From JACQAI01 sp035507915 (GTDB lineage Bacteria > Pseudomonadota > Alphaproteobacteria > Elsterales > Elsteraceae): a DNA stretch of 12,759 nt. The notes beneath the pieces are model-generated. The model made no database searches. It saw only the letters and a list, made by a program, of their open reading frames with translations, and was not told the origin of the DNA. The DNA is taken from positions 1 through 12,759 of the forward strand of contig DATJNS010000039.1 of the NCBI GenBank assembly GCA_035507915.1, in the 5' to 3' direction. The translations under genes were made by a program, and so were the position numbers. Below are positions 1-6,963 of the stretch, in pieces (the stretch's first letter is position 1; each line of letters opens with the position of its first letter).

Positions 1-147
1 GACGGTCACATCGTCATGTCGTACGTGCCGGGCTACGGCAGCAGCTCGGGCAAGGTCGACATCGATCTGCAGCAGAACGGCGACACCGTGACGGGCCACA
101 GCCAATCGCTGACGTGCCGCTATCGGATCACCCTGAAGCGATCGTAA
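1..147 (+). CDS. C-terminal fragment of an unrecognised protein (5' end outside window)
   Basis: An open frame runs from the first base to a TAA at 145-147 and gives the last 48 residues of a protein, from DGHIVMSYVPGYG to CRYRITLKRS. Most third positions are G or C, as in the other genes here, so it looks genuinely coding. The fragment alternates polar and hydrophobic residues with Gly/Ser turns (for example VDIDLQQNGDTVTG), which suggests a beta-rich C-terminal domain, possibly of a secreted or barrel-type protein. I do not recognise the family. It converges on the cyclase gene, with only 21 bases between the two stop codons and no clear terminator in the gap. Function cannot be assigned from this piece. 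Confidence 0.7.
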   Translation, partial: DGHIVMSYVPGYGSSSGKVDIDLQQNGDTVTGHSQSLTCRYRITLKRS

Positions 148-168
148 CCGGCAAGCACCTCGTCGCGC

Positions 169-1992
169 TCAACGCCGGCGCGCCAGCACGTACATGGGCA
201 GCACGCCGTAGTCCTTGGCGGCCGGATGGCGGCCGACATAATCGCAGGCGAACTCCTGCGCCGGGTCGAGCGCCAGCGCGGCGGCGAACGGCTCCGTGAC
301 GTAGAGTTCGCCCGGCGGCGTCACCGGCTCCATGCGGGCGGCGCGCGCGACGTGCGCGCCGAACAGGTTCGGGCGGTCGAGGATCGGATCGCGCGCCGGG
401 AACACCGGCCCGTAATGGCCGCCGAGGCGCAGCGCGAGATGACCTGGCAGGCCGCACGCCGCGAGCGGCACGGCGGCGACCGCCTCTTGCAGCGCCAGCC
501 CGCAGCGCGCCGCGGCGCGCGGATCGGCGAACACCAGGAAGACGCCGTCGCCCCAGGTGTTGCGGAACTCGATCGCGTCGGCGAACGGCCCGAGCGCCGT
601 CGCCATGGCGCCGAGCACGCCATCGACGAACGCCGGCATCTGGTGGTCGGTCAGCTTGCTGAAGCCCTTGATGTCGCCGAACAGCATGGCGCGGCGCTGC
701 CGTCCGCTCGGCTTGCCGTCCGGCGTCGATGCCGGCGCCGCAGCCGACGCGCCGTCGCGCGCGTCGCCCGGCGGGATGATGGTCTGCGGCAAGCCGAGGC
801 CGCGCCACAGCGCGACGTCGTCGGCGGTGCCACCGGGGCCGCGCGCCGGCTGCTCGTCCCACACCGCGAGCTGGCGGCACGGCGCATCGAGATAGCGCGC
901 ACGCAGCACCGCCAGACCCATCGCGAGCTGGCTGGCATAGCCGAACAGCTGGTCGTCGCCCAGATAGGCATCCTCGGTCGCGTAGCGCACGCTGCGCGCA
1001 GCGGCCAGGCAGGCCTCGAAGCGCGCCGTCCAGCCGGATCCCGCGGGCGCCACCGACGTCGCGACGAACTCGCCGCGCTCGAACGGCAGCACGACGTGGA
1101 GCTCGGCGCCGCGCGCCAGCAGCGCCTCGGCGAACAGGATGTCGGCGCCGGCGGCGAGCGCGCCGAAGCCGAACCCGACCTCGGCCGCGTCGAGCTGCGC
1201 GGCGATCGTCTGCGCGACCGTGGCCTCGCGCGCGGCGGCGAAGCGCCCGGTCGCGCCCGGCGCGGCGATGATGTGACCGCTGTAGTGGATCACGGCCGGC
1301 GCGCGCAGCGGCTCGAGCACAGACGTCGGCGCACCGGTCAGTCCGCACACCAGCCGGAGCTGCCCGCGCGTCGCGGCGACCGCGGACAGATCGCCGCCGG
1401 CCGTCCGGCGCGCGGCGGCGAGCGCGTCGGCGACCGCCGCGTCGCGGCCGAGCAGCAGCAGGGCCTCGGCCTGGGTTGCCAACCGGTAGTAGCGGTCCTC
1501 GTCGGTCGTCGCCTGGTCCGGCGCCAGCGCGGCGAGCACCGACTGCGCCAGGGCGTGCGCCGCGTCGGGCGCGCCCGCCACCAGGTACATGGTCGCGGCG
1601 TTGATGCCGGGAAAATAGCCCTGGGTGCGTCGGTGGATCGCCTCATAGCGCTCGGCGGCGGCGCGCGCGAGCACGGCGCGCTCGGGGCCGCTCGCCGCCA
1701 GCGCGACGTCCTTGGCCAACCGCGCGCCGAGCGCTGCGGCATCCTCGTCGGTCTCGCCGTCGAGCCCATACTCGCGATAGCGACGGCTTGCCAGGCCGGT
1801 TGCCCCGGCACGCGCCAACGCCAGCACCGCGCGATAGCGCAGCATCAAGTCGTCGGGGAACTGCGCGAGGCCGCGTTCGGCGAGGTCGAAGGCTTCCAGC
1901 AGCTCACCGCGGCGCTCGGCCGCGCGCACCTGCGCCAGCCAGTCGGCCGCGCTGGCCGACGCAGCGACGTCAGCGCCGGCGGGCGGTGTCAT
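169..1992 (-). CDS. DUF4071-like repeats / SLOG domain / class III nucleotidyl cyclase fusion
   Basis: A 607-residue probable cytosolic signalling protein with no signal peptide or membrane segment. Residues about 15-220 are helical repeats resembling the TRAFs-binding (DUF4071) region of ASK-type kinases, with the signature YFPGINAATM at 126-135. Residues about 233-400 look like a SLOG/Rossmann nucleotide-binding domain: HYSGHIIAAPG near 236, then AGADILFAEALL and ELHVVLPF at 281-304. Residues about 434-580 are a class III cyclase domain with both metal-binding aspartates, D440 in LFGDIKGFS and D482 in WGDGVF, and the distal arginine R553 in VARAAR. The usual substrate-selecting Lys and Asp positions are both Asn (N478, N542), and the transition-state Asn position is Ala549. 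It may therefore make an unusual cyclic nucleotide or be weakly active. It starts at ATG 1992 without a strong Shine-Dalgarno, 136 bases after the MFS gene on the same strand. Domain calls are by eye: the cyclase is confident, SLOG fairly so, the repeats less so. Confidence 0.88.
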   Translation of the reverse strand: MTPPAGADVAASASAADWLAQVRAAERRGELLEAFDLAERGLAQFPDDLMLRYRAVLALARAGATGLASRRYREYGLDGETDEDAAALGARLAKDVALAASGPERAVLARAAAERYEAIHRRTQGYFPGINAATMYLVAGAPDAAHALAQSVLAALAPDQATTDEDRYYRLATQAEALLLLGRDAAVADALAAARRTAGGDLSAVAATRGQLRLVCGLTGAPTSVLEPLRAPAVIHYSGHIIAAPGATGRFAAAREATVAQTIAAQLDAAEVGFGFGALAAGADILFAEALLARGAELHVVLPFERGEFVATSVAPAGSGWTARFEACLAAARSVRYATEDAYLGDDQLFGYASQLAMGLAVLRARYLDAPCRQLAVWDEQPARGPGGTADDVALWRGLGLPQTIIPPGDARDGASAAAPASTPDGKPSGRQRRAMLFGDIKGFSKLTDHQMPAFVDGVLGAMATALGPFADAIEFRNTWGDGVFLVFADPRAAARCGLALQEAVAAVPLAACGLPGHLALRLGGHYGPVFPARDPILDRPNLFGAHVARAARMEPVTPPGELYVTEPFAAALALDPAQEFACDYVGRHPAAKDYGVLPMYVLARRR

Positions 1993-2078
1993 CGGCGGCG
2001 AGGCGACCGGTTCATGCGCGGAGATTAGTTCAGTTTCGCGCGCGCCGGTGCCGAAATCCGGCTTCGGGTCGTGCCGCG

Positions 2079-2107
2079 GGCTCGCCGCGATGCGACGCGG
2101 GCGAGCC
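2079..2107. other. Inverted repeat between the MFS and cyclase genes, possible weak terminator
   Basis: GGCTCGCC at 2079-2086 and its exact reverse complement GGCGAGCC at 2100-2107 form an 8-bp all-Watson-Crick stem with a 13-base loop. It lies in the 136-base gap 1993-2128, between the stop of the MFS gene and the start of the cyclase gene, both on the minus strand. No T-tract follows, so it is not a textbook intrinsic terminator. A second, 5-bp stem (CCGAA 2051-2055 with TTCGG 2063-2067) lies nearby. In DNA this GC-rich such stems also arise by chance. I see no convincing promoter in the gap. Confidence 0.3.
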
Positions 2108-2128
2108 GGCGCCGCGTCGGTCTTGCGG

Positions 2129-3286
2129 TCAGCGCGTCGCGCCGAGCGCGCGCGCGCCGTAGCTGTCGACCAGCAGGCGCGCCTGGACGAATACGACCGG
2201 CAACGCCAGCACGATCGCGCTCTGCAGCGGCGCGCCGGTCCAGCACAGCGCCGCCGCGGCGAAGCAGGCGAGCGTGCCGCCGACGTCCCAGCCGCCCTCG
2301 GCGGCGAACTGGAAGCGCAGCGTGCAGGGCGCCGCCTTGCCCTCGTTGTAGACCGCGGTCATCAGCGACGGGATGTAGAGCCCGGCGAGCACCGTGCCGA
2401 TGACCGTGGCGACCAACACGGCCAGCGGCGCGCTGCCGCAGAAGATCTTGAACAGCAGGCTGCTGGCGAACAATCCGGCATTGATCAGGATGGCGCGGCG
2501 GGCATGGCCGCGATCGAGAACGTGCCCGAGCAGCATGCCGGCGAGCGCGCCGGCGAGCGCCGCGGCCGCGAGCGCACCGCCGAACGCGTCGTAACGCGCG
2601 CCGAGCGCCCGGAACAGGATGATGGTCCAGGCAACCGCGGCGCTGCTCGTCATCCAGCCGTCGCACACGAAGAGGAAGGTGCCGAGACGCGCCGCCTCGT
2701 AGGCGCGCGGCGGTGCGACCGCGGCCACCGTGGGCTCTCTGACGCGCAGGAGCGGCGCGATCGCGGTGAGCTCGAACAGCCCGGCGGCGCCGAATGCCGT
2801 CCACGGGCCGAGATTGGTCAGCAGCAGGCCGCCGGCCGCCGGCGCCAGCACGCCGGCGACCGCGCTCATCACCTCGCGCGCGCCGACCTGGCGGCCGCGC
2901 CCCTCGGCATCACCGAGCGCCGCGAAGAAGGCGTGATAGCAGGTCCAGTAGAACACGTTGCCGAGCGCGGTCACGCCGCAATAGACCGCCAGCTCGATGC
3001 CGGTGCCACGGACCGTCGCCAGCAGCGGATATTGCAGCGCCACCAGCAGCGTGCCGCCGATCAACGTAAGGCGTGGTCCGAGCCGCGCGACCGCGACGAG
3101 CACCAGCGGGCGCAGCACGAACCGCAGCGTCAGGATCGCGGCCAATGTCAGGAACACGGCTGCCGGCGACAGGCCGGCGCGCAGCAGATAGGCGCCGGCG
3201 AACACGCCCGAGATGCCATAGGCGAACTGATGCAGCGTCGTGTGCACCGTCAAGCGGTTGACGTCGACATTGGCGAGCCAGCTCAT
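2129..3286 (-). CDS. Major facilitator superfamily (MFS) transporter
   Basis: A 385-residue integral inner-membrane protein made almost entirely of hydrophobic helices, about 11-12 by eye, in the length range of a compact MFS carrier. A charged cytoplasmic loop typical of MFS lies at about 65-73 (VARLGPRLT), and a second, GHVLDRGHARR, at 254-264. The central loop at about 180-200 (RVREPTVAAVAPPRAYEAAR) divides the two six-helix halves. The substrate cannot be read from sequence. The frame is open well upstream, but ATG 3286 is the likely start: its first bases overlap the TGA of the upstream glycosyltransferase as ATGA, the classic arrangement for translational coupling, and MSWLANVD leads directly into the first membrane region. 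Co-expression with glycosyltransferases suggests a glycan-related substrate, but this is inference only. Confidence 0.85.
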   Translation of the reverse strand: MSWLANVDVNRLTVHTTLHQFAYGISGVFAGAYLLRAGLSPAAVFLTLAAILTLRFVLRPLVLVAVARLGPRLTLIGGTLLVALQYPLLATVRGTGIELAVYCGVTALGNVFYWTCYHAFFAALGDAEGRGRQVGAREVMSAVAGVLAPAAGGLLLTNLGPWTAFGAAGLFELTAIAPLLRVREPTVAAVAPPRAYEAARLGTFLFVCDGWMTSSAAVAWTIILFRALGARYDAFGGALAAAALAGALAGMLLGHVLDRGHARRAILINAGLFASSLLFKIFCGSAPLAVLVATVIGTVLAGLYIPSLMTAVYNEGKAAPCTLRFQFAAEGGWDVGGTLACFAAAALCWTGAPLQSAIVLALPVVFVQARLLVDSYGARALGATR

Positions 3287-4758
3287 GGCGATCGCCCGCC
3301 GTCGAGGAAGCCGATCGGGCTGCGCACCAAGCGCTGCCAGAGCCGCAGCGTGCCCTCGCGCCACTGCAGCCGCGCCAGCAGCGCGCTGCGCGCACCGACC
3401 TGCCAGCCATCGTCGAACCGGCCGAGCGCGTGCAAGCGATCGCGCCGCACGATCGTGTGCGAGATCCCGGCGATGAAGTGGCCGGCGTGTACCAGATCGT
3501 GGAGCGGGCAGTCGGGCGGCCCGGGCGGCGGGTAGAGGGCCGGCAGCGTGCCGTCGGCCCTCGCGCTCGGGATCGTCCGGCATAGCACGGCATCGGCGCC
3601 GGTCAACTCGGCCGCCTCGAGCTGGATCGCCAGCTTGTCGGGCAACCATTCGTCGCGGTCGTCCAGGAAGGCGATCCAGTCGCACGGCGCGCGCGCCAAT
3701 GCCGCATTCAGCGCGGCACCGTCGCAGCCTGGCGGCGCCTCGGCGATGATCGGCTCGGCGCGCACGCCGCGCTGTGCTGCGACGCGGGCCAGTGCGGCGG
3801 CGCGGCGCGCCGGATCATGCGCCAGCACGAGCACGGAGACGCGCGGCGGCGTGGCGCCGACGCGCGGCCAGGCGGCACCGGTGGCGCGCTCGAGCCGGAT
3901 CCAGGATTCCCGCAGCAGGTCGCCCGCGCGCGGCGCCTCGTTGTACCAGGGCATCGGCGCGACCACGATCGAGTCGTCCTGCGCGCCCAGCCAGGCGCCC
4001 CACCAGCCGAGCGACGAGTTGGCCAGCACGTGATGACGGCAGCCCGCCATCGCGCGCAGATCGTCGACGGCGTCGCCGCCGGCCACCGAGGCGATTTCGA
4101 CGTCGGGCGCGCTGAAGGCGGCGCGGCACCAGGCCGGATCGTCGGAGAACACGCGGAAGCGCGGCTTCGACAGGCGGCGGCGCAACAGATCCAGCGCGGC
4201 GGCGTAGTAGTCGGGCGCGCACAGGCCGAAGACCGCGCGATTGGCCGGCGCGAGATAATCGCCGCGTCGCACGTGGACGGCGACGGTGCCGGAATCGACG
4301 GTCGCGTCGCCGACCAGCGCGCGCCGCAGCGGCGCGGCCACCGGCGCGAAATAACGCCAAGATTGCCAGAAGCCGAACAGGTAGGCGCCGCCGCGGAGCC
4401 CGTGCAGCGCGGGATCGTACTCGTAATCGTTCTCGCGCTGCACGGGCAGGCACAGGTCGCCGACGATGCCGCAGCGCGCCAGGGCCGGCTGCGGCGGCAG
4501 CCGCGCGGTCTCGAAGCGCGCGTCGAACCGGCAACCGGACAACAGCGGCACATCGGGCAGCAGACGCGCGAGCGCGAAGCGTCGCTCGCCGTCGGTCGCG
4601 AAATGCGACAGGTCGAGCGCCACGGACGCGTCCGATTGCGCGGCCACGCCGCACGCCGCGGCATACTGGAACAGCTGGTTGCCCAGCCCCCCGCTCAGCC
4701 GCGCGACGACGAGGTTGGGCGATGCGTGCACGCGCTCCTCACCGAGATCAGCGCACAC
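3283..4758 (-). CDS. GT11-type (alpha-1,2-fucosyltransferase-like) / GT2-type fusion glycosyltransferase
   Basis: A 491-residue probable two-domain glycosyltransferase. Residues about 17-295 carry GT11 hallmarks: GGLGNQLFQYA at 23-33, the nucleotide-sugar motif HVRRGDY at 162-168, SDDPAW at 205-210 and NSSLGWWGAWL at 247-257. Members of this family transfer fucose from GDP-fucose in alpha-1,2 linkage. Residues about 306-491 resemble a GT2 GT-A domain: RVSVLVLAHD at 306-315 and the DxD-like LDDRDEW at 365-371. This second domain is short, about 185 residues. Where GT2 enzymes usually have an acidic catalytic-base motif after GGFD, it reads GRFDDGWQVGARSALLARL, so its catalysis is doubtful. The listed start is GTG 4758, inside the end of the PAN gene. 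GTG 4731 is a strong alternative because GGTGAGGAG lies just before it, although the 3-base spacing is short. The stop overlaps the MFS start by 4 bp. Sugar donor and acceptor are not established. Confidence 0.85.
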   Translation of the reverse strand: MCADLGEERVHASPNLVVARLSGGLGNQLFQYAAACGVAAQSDASVALDLSHFATDGERRFALARLLPDVPLLSGCRFDARFETARLPPQPALARCGIVGDLCLPVQRENDYEYDPALHGLRGGAYLFGFWQSWRYFAPVAAPLRRALVGDATVDSGTVAVHVRRGDYLAPANRAVFGLCAPDYYAAALDLLRRRLSKPRFRVFSDDPAWCRAAFSAPDVEIASVAGGDAVDDLRAMAGCRHHVLANSSLGWWGAWLGAQDDSIVVAPMPWYNEAPRAGDLLRESWIRLERATGAAWPRVGATPPRVSVLVLAHDPARRAAALARVAAQRGVRAEPIIAEAPPGCDGAALNAALARAPCDWIAFLDDRDEWLPDKLAIQLEAAELTGADAVLCRTIPSARADGTLPALYPPPGPPDCPLHDLVHAGHFIAGISHTIVRRDRLHALGRFDDGWQVGARSALLARLQWREGTLRLWQRLVRSPIGFLDGGRSP

Positions 4759-5041
4759 CGGAGATGCAGCACGGATTGGACTTCTTCTCGGCGACGCCGG
4801 ATTTCAGCCAGCAGCTGGCGACCGGGCCGAGCACGCCGGTCTGCACGAAGGTCCACGCGCGGCATTTGTCGTCGGCCAGGCAGGCCTGTTCGCACAAGCG
4901 GGGCCGCGGCTGCAACAGGTCGAAATTGCGGTAGTCGAAGCCGGGCAGGTCGATCTGCGGCTCGAACGTCGGCTCGGCCGCGCTCGCACCCGCGCAGGTC
5001 AGCGCGAGCAGCAACATCGCAGCAAACAGTCTGATCGGCAT
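4748..5041 (-). CDS. Small secreted PAN/Apple-domain protein
   Basis: A 97-residue protein with a clear Sec signal peptide: MPIRLFAAMLLLALTC followed by AGASAA, with likely cleavage near residue 22. The mature part is a single PAN/Apple-like domain with cysteines at 50, 54, 60, 77, 91 and 92 in a CEQAC..DDKCRAWTFV...SCWLKSG...CC pattern that fits the small bacterial PAN family. PAN domains bind proteins or carbohydrates, and this one would act in the periplasm or outside. The ATG start at 5041 has only a weak G-rich site before it. It lies 36 bases after opgH and overlaps the glycosyltransferase start by 11 bases, so the genes are probably co-transcribed. A role in binding the glycan made by its neighbours is plausible but not shown by the sequence. 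Confidence 0.85.
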   Translation of the reverse strand: MPIRLFAAMLLLALTCAGASAAEPTFEPQIDLPGFDYRNFDLLQPRPRLCEQACLADDKCRAWTFVQTGVLGPVASCWLKSGVAEKKSNPCCISGVR

Positions 5042-5077
5042 GGCGCAGCCCCGGACGCGTCGAGCCGCGCGATCCTA

Positions 5078-6856
5078 TCACGCCGGCCCGTGGAGCACGG
5101 GTAGCACGGCGGCGACCTCGGGCGGCGGCGCCAGCTCCTCGGGCGTCGCGCACAGGCGATGCCGCGCGAGCCAGGCTCCCAGCGCCGGCGAGGCGGTCAG
5201 CACCGCGCCCGGCACGGCGAGCACAAGCCCGGCGAGATAGGGCAGGAACCAGGCGAGCGCGCCGGGGGCGCCGAACGCCAAGAGCGCCAGCAGGCCAAAC
5301 CCATAGGCGCTCGGCAGCCACAGGCTGCGCCACGCGCCGCGCCAGGTGATGCGGTGACCGTCGCGCTGCTGGCCGCCCCACGACACGCTGTGGCCGAGCG
5401 CCAGCATGATCAGCGAATGCGCCGCGGCGAAGCTCGAGACCGGCGCCAGCAGCAGGATGAACATGGTTTCGATCAGGGCGCCGAGCAGCAGCCGGCCGGC
5501 GCCGCCGTAACGCGTCTTCTCGCGCAGCAGCGCATCCGTGACACCGAGCAGCTTGGGCGAGAAGTAGAGCACCAGCCACAGCGCGTAGAGCGCGCCGAAG
5601 CCGCGCGTCGGCACGGCGATCTCGGCCGGCCACAGGACGCAGGCGAGCGCGGCCAGGGTGACGAAAGCCAGCATGGCGGCGGCGCCGATGAATTTCTGCG
5701 CCATGAAGCCGAGGTGGAAGCGGCTCAGCAGCGAGATGCCCGGCAGATCGAACAGCCGCAGGTTCTGGATGTTGCCCTGGCACCAGCGGTCGTTGCGCTG
5801 GAGATAATCGGGCAGGGTCGGCGGGTTGCCCTCGTAGCTGCCGCCCTCCTGGGGCAGCAGCCGCACCTCGTAGCCGGCGCGATGCATCAGCACCGCCTCG
5901 ACCTGGTCGTGGCAGATGATGCGGCCGCCGAGCGGCGGCGCGCCCGACAGGATCGGCAGCCGGCAGTCCTCGGTGAAGGGGCGCAGCCGCACGGCCGCGT
6001 TGTGGCCCCAGAACTGGCAGCGCTCGGCCTGCCACCAGCCGGCGCCGGCGACGAACGCTCGCATGCCATGGCGATGGCCGAACTGGAAGATGCGCCCGAA
6101 GGGGTTCGTGGTCGGCAGGCCGACCGCCAGGGTTTGCAGGATGCCGAGCTGCGGGTTTGCCTGCATGATGCGAATCAGGCGCATGATCATCGCGCCGCTC
6201 ATCAGGCTGTCGGCGTCGAGCGGGATCAGCAGATCATAGCGGTCGATGCAGCGCTCGCAGAACTCGTGTACGTTGCCGCCCTTGAAGCCGACATTGTCGG
6301 CGCGCCGGCGATAGTTGAGGCGGCTGGGAACCGCAAGCGCCGCGTGCCACGCCGCGAACGCCTGCTCTTCGGCGGCGATCACCGCCGGATCGCTGCTGTC
6401 GCTCAGGATGTGGTAGTCGATCGCGGCGTCGGGATCGGCGGCCGTCACGCTCTCCATGGTGGCGCGCAGATGGGCGAATGGTCGGGCCGGCGGCTCGTTA
6501 CGTACCGTCATCACGATCGCGGTGCGCAGGACGATGGGATCGTCGTCGTGCGCCTGCACGGCAGGCGGGATCACCCGGCCCAGCATGTCGCGCGTGCCGT
6601 GCAACAGCGCAAAGCCGAGCAGCGAGTTCCAAAATCCAAGTGCGTGCCAGGGCTCGTATATCAGGAAGGCGACCACGAGGCCGAGATCGACCAGGCCGAG
6701 GCCGTCGGTCGCCAGCAGCGTGGCGAGCCACGCGGCAAGCCCGCCGACCGTGAGTGCGATGACGAGGACGAACGCACGGCGTCGCATGGCGACGGCGACG
6801 ATCGACAGGGCGTCCCCGGCCCGAACCTGGGCGCCGGAGGCCCATTCGACCGACAT
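5078..6856 (-). CDS. opgH: Glucan biosynthesis glucosyltransferase H (OpgH/MdoH)
   Basis: A 592-residue inner-membrane GT2 glucosyltransferase that in characterised relatives uses UDP-glucose to build the beta-1,2 backbone of osmoregulated periplasmic glucans. Two N-terminal membrane helices (about 27-48 and 53-70) precede the cytosolic catalytic domain (about 108-365): the early acidic motif HILSDSSDP at 149-157, the DxD-type metal site PLDADS at 212-217, the catalytic-base region CHDQVEA at 315-321 and the Q(x)3RW motif QRNDRWCQG at 353-361. Further helices follow from about 385 to 555. Enterobacterial OpgH is about 850 residues; the shorter form here lacks the long N-terminal cytosolic extension. 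ATG 6856 has a good ribosome-binding site, GAAGG, 7 bases upstream. The usual partner opgG is not in the window: the gene starts the minus-strand run and diverges from the STAND gene. A related GT2 polymerase is the main alternative, but the motifs and the VEAVLMHRAGYEV stretch favour OpgH. Confidence 0.92.
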   Translation of the reverse strand: MSVEWASGAQVRAGDALSIVAVAMRRRAFVLVIALTVGGLAAWLATLLATDGLGLVDLGLVVAFLIYEPWHALGFWNSLLGFALLHGTRDMLGRVIPPAVQAHDDDPIVLRTAIVMTVRNEPPARPFAHLRATMESVTAADPDAAIDYHILSDSSDPAVIAAEEQAFAAWHAALAVPSRLNYRRRADNVGFKGGNVHEFCERCIDRYDLLIPLDADSLMSGAMIMRLIRIMQANPQLGILQTLAVGLPTTNPFGRIFQFGHRHGMRAFVAGAGWWQAERCQFWGHNAAVRLRPFTEDCRLPILSGAPPLGGRIICHDQVEAVLMHRAGYEVRLLPQEGGSYEGNPPTLPDYLQRNDRWCQGNIQNLRLFDLPGISLLSRFHLGFMAQKFIGAAAMLAFVTLAALACVLWPAEIAVPTRGFGALYALWLVLYFSPKLLGVTDALLREKTRYGGAGRLLLGALIETMFILLLAPVSSFAAAHSLIMLALGHSVSWGGQQRDGHRITWRGAWRSLWLPSAYGFGLLALLAFGAPGALAWFLPYLAGLVLAVPGAVLTASPALGAWLARHRLCATPEELAPPPEVAAVLPVLHGPA

Positions 6857-6963
6857 CGGTTTGCCTTCATGCGTTTTTTGAAGTCTCGACGTTCTAGTAA
6901 ATTGTCGATCGATTGGGAAGCCATGATTGGCCTGCGATACCGCCGCGAACGGACAGTGGTGCG
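6857..6963. promoter_or_regulatory. Divergent intergenic region between opgH and the STAND gene
   Basis: This 107-base gap must hold start signals for both opgH (minus) and the STAND-WD40 gene (plus). Its part at about 6870-6915 is noticeably more AT-rich than the surroundings, with a T6 run at 6874-6879, TAGTAAATT at 6895-6903 and the 8-bp palindrome TCGATCGA at 6905-6912. The hexamer GATTGG is repeated at 6911 and 6925. The opgH ribosome-binding site GAAGG (minus strand) lies about 7 bases before its ATG. I could not find a -35/-10 pair with good spacing on either strand, so promoter presence rests on gene orientation and base composition. Shared regulation of the two genes is possible but unproven. 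Confidence 0.5.

Noticed and set aside
226..2028. 600-codon open frame on the plus strand opposite the cyclase gene
   Set aside because: Arg-rich and low in hydrophobic pattern, with no domain signature, while the opposite strand encodes recognisable cyclase and SLOG motifs.
2048..3535. Long plus-strand open frame opposite the MFS transporter
   Set aside because: Composition is Arg/Gln/Glu-rich shadow sequence; the minus strand has the membrane helices and the ATGA coupling.
3287..3685. N-terminal extension of the MFS open frame upstream of ATG 3286
   Set aside because: The extension overlaps the glycosyltransferase C-terminus in another frame, is Arg-rich, and does not resemble a transporter N-terminus.
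6878..6927. TTGAAG and TTGTCG as -35 elements for the STAND gene
   Set aside because: No acceptable -10 hexamer lies 16-18 bases downstream of either, so no specific promoter is called.
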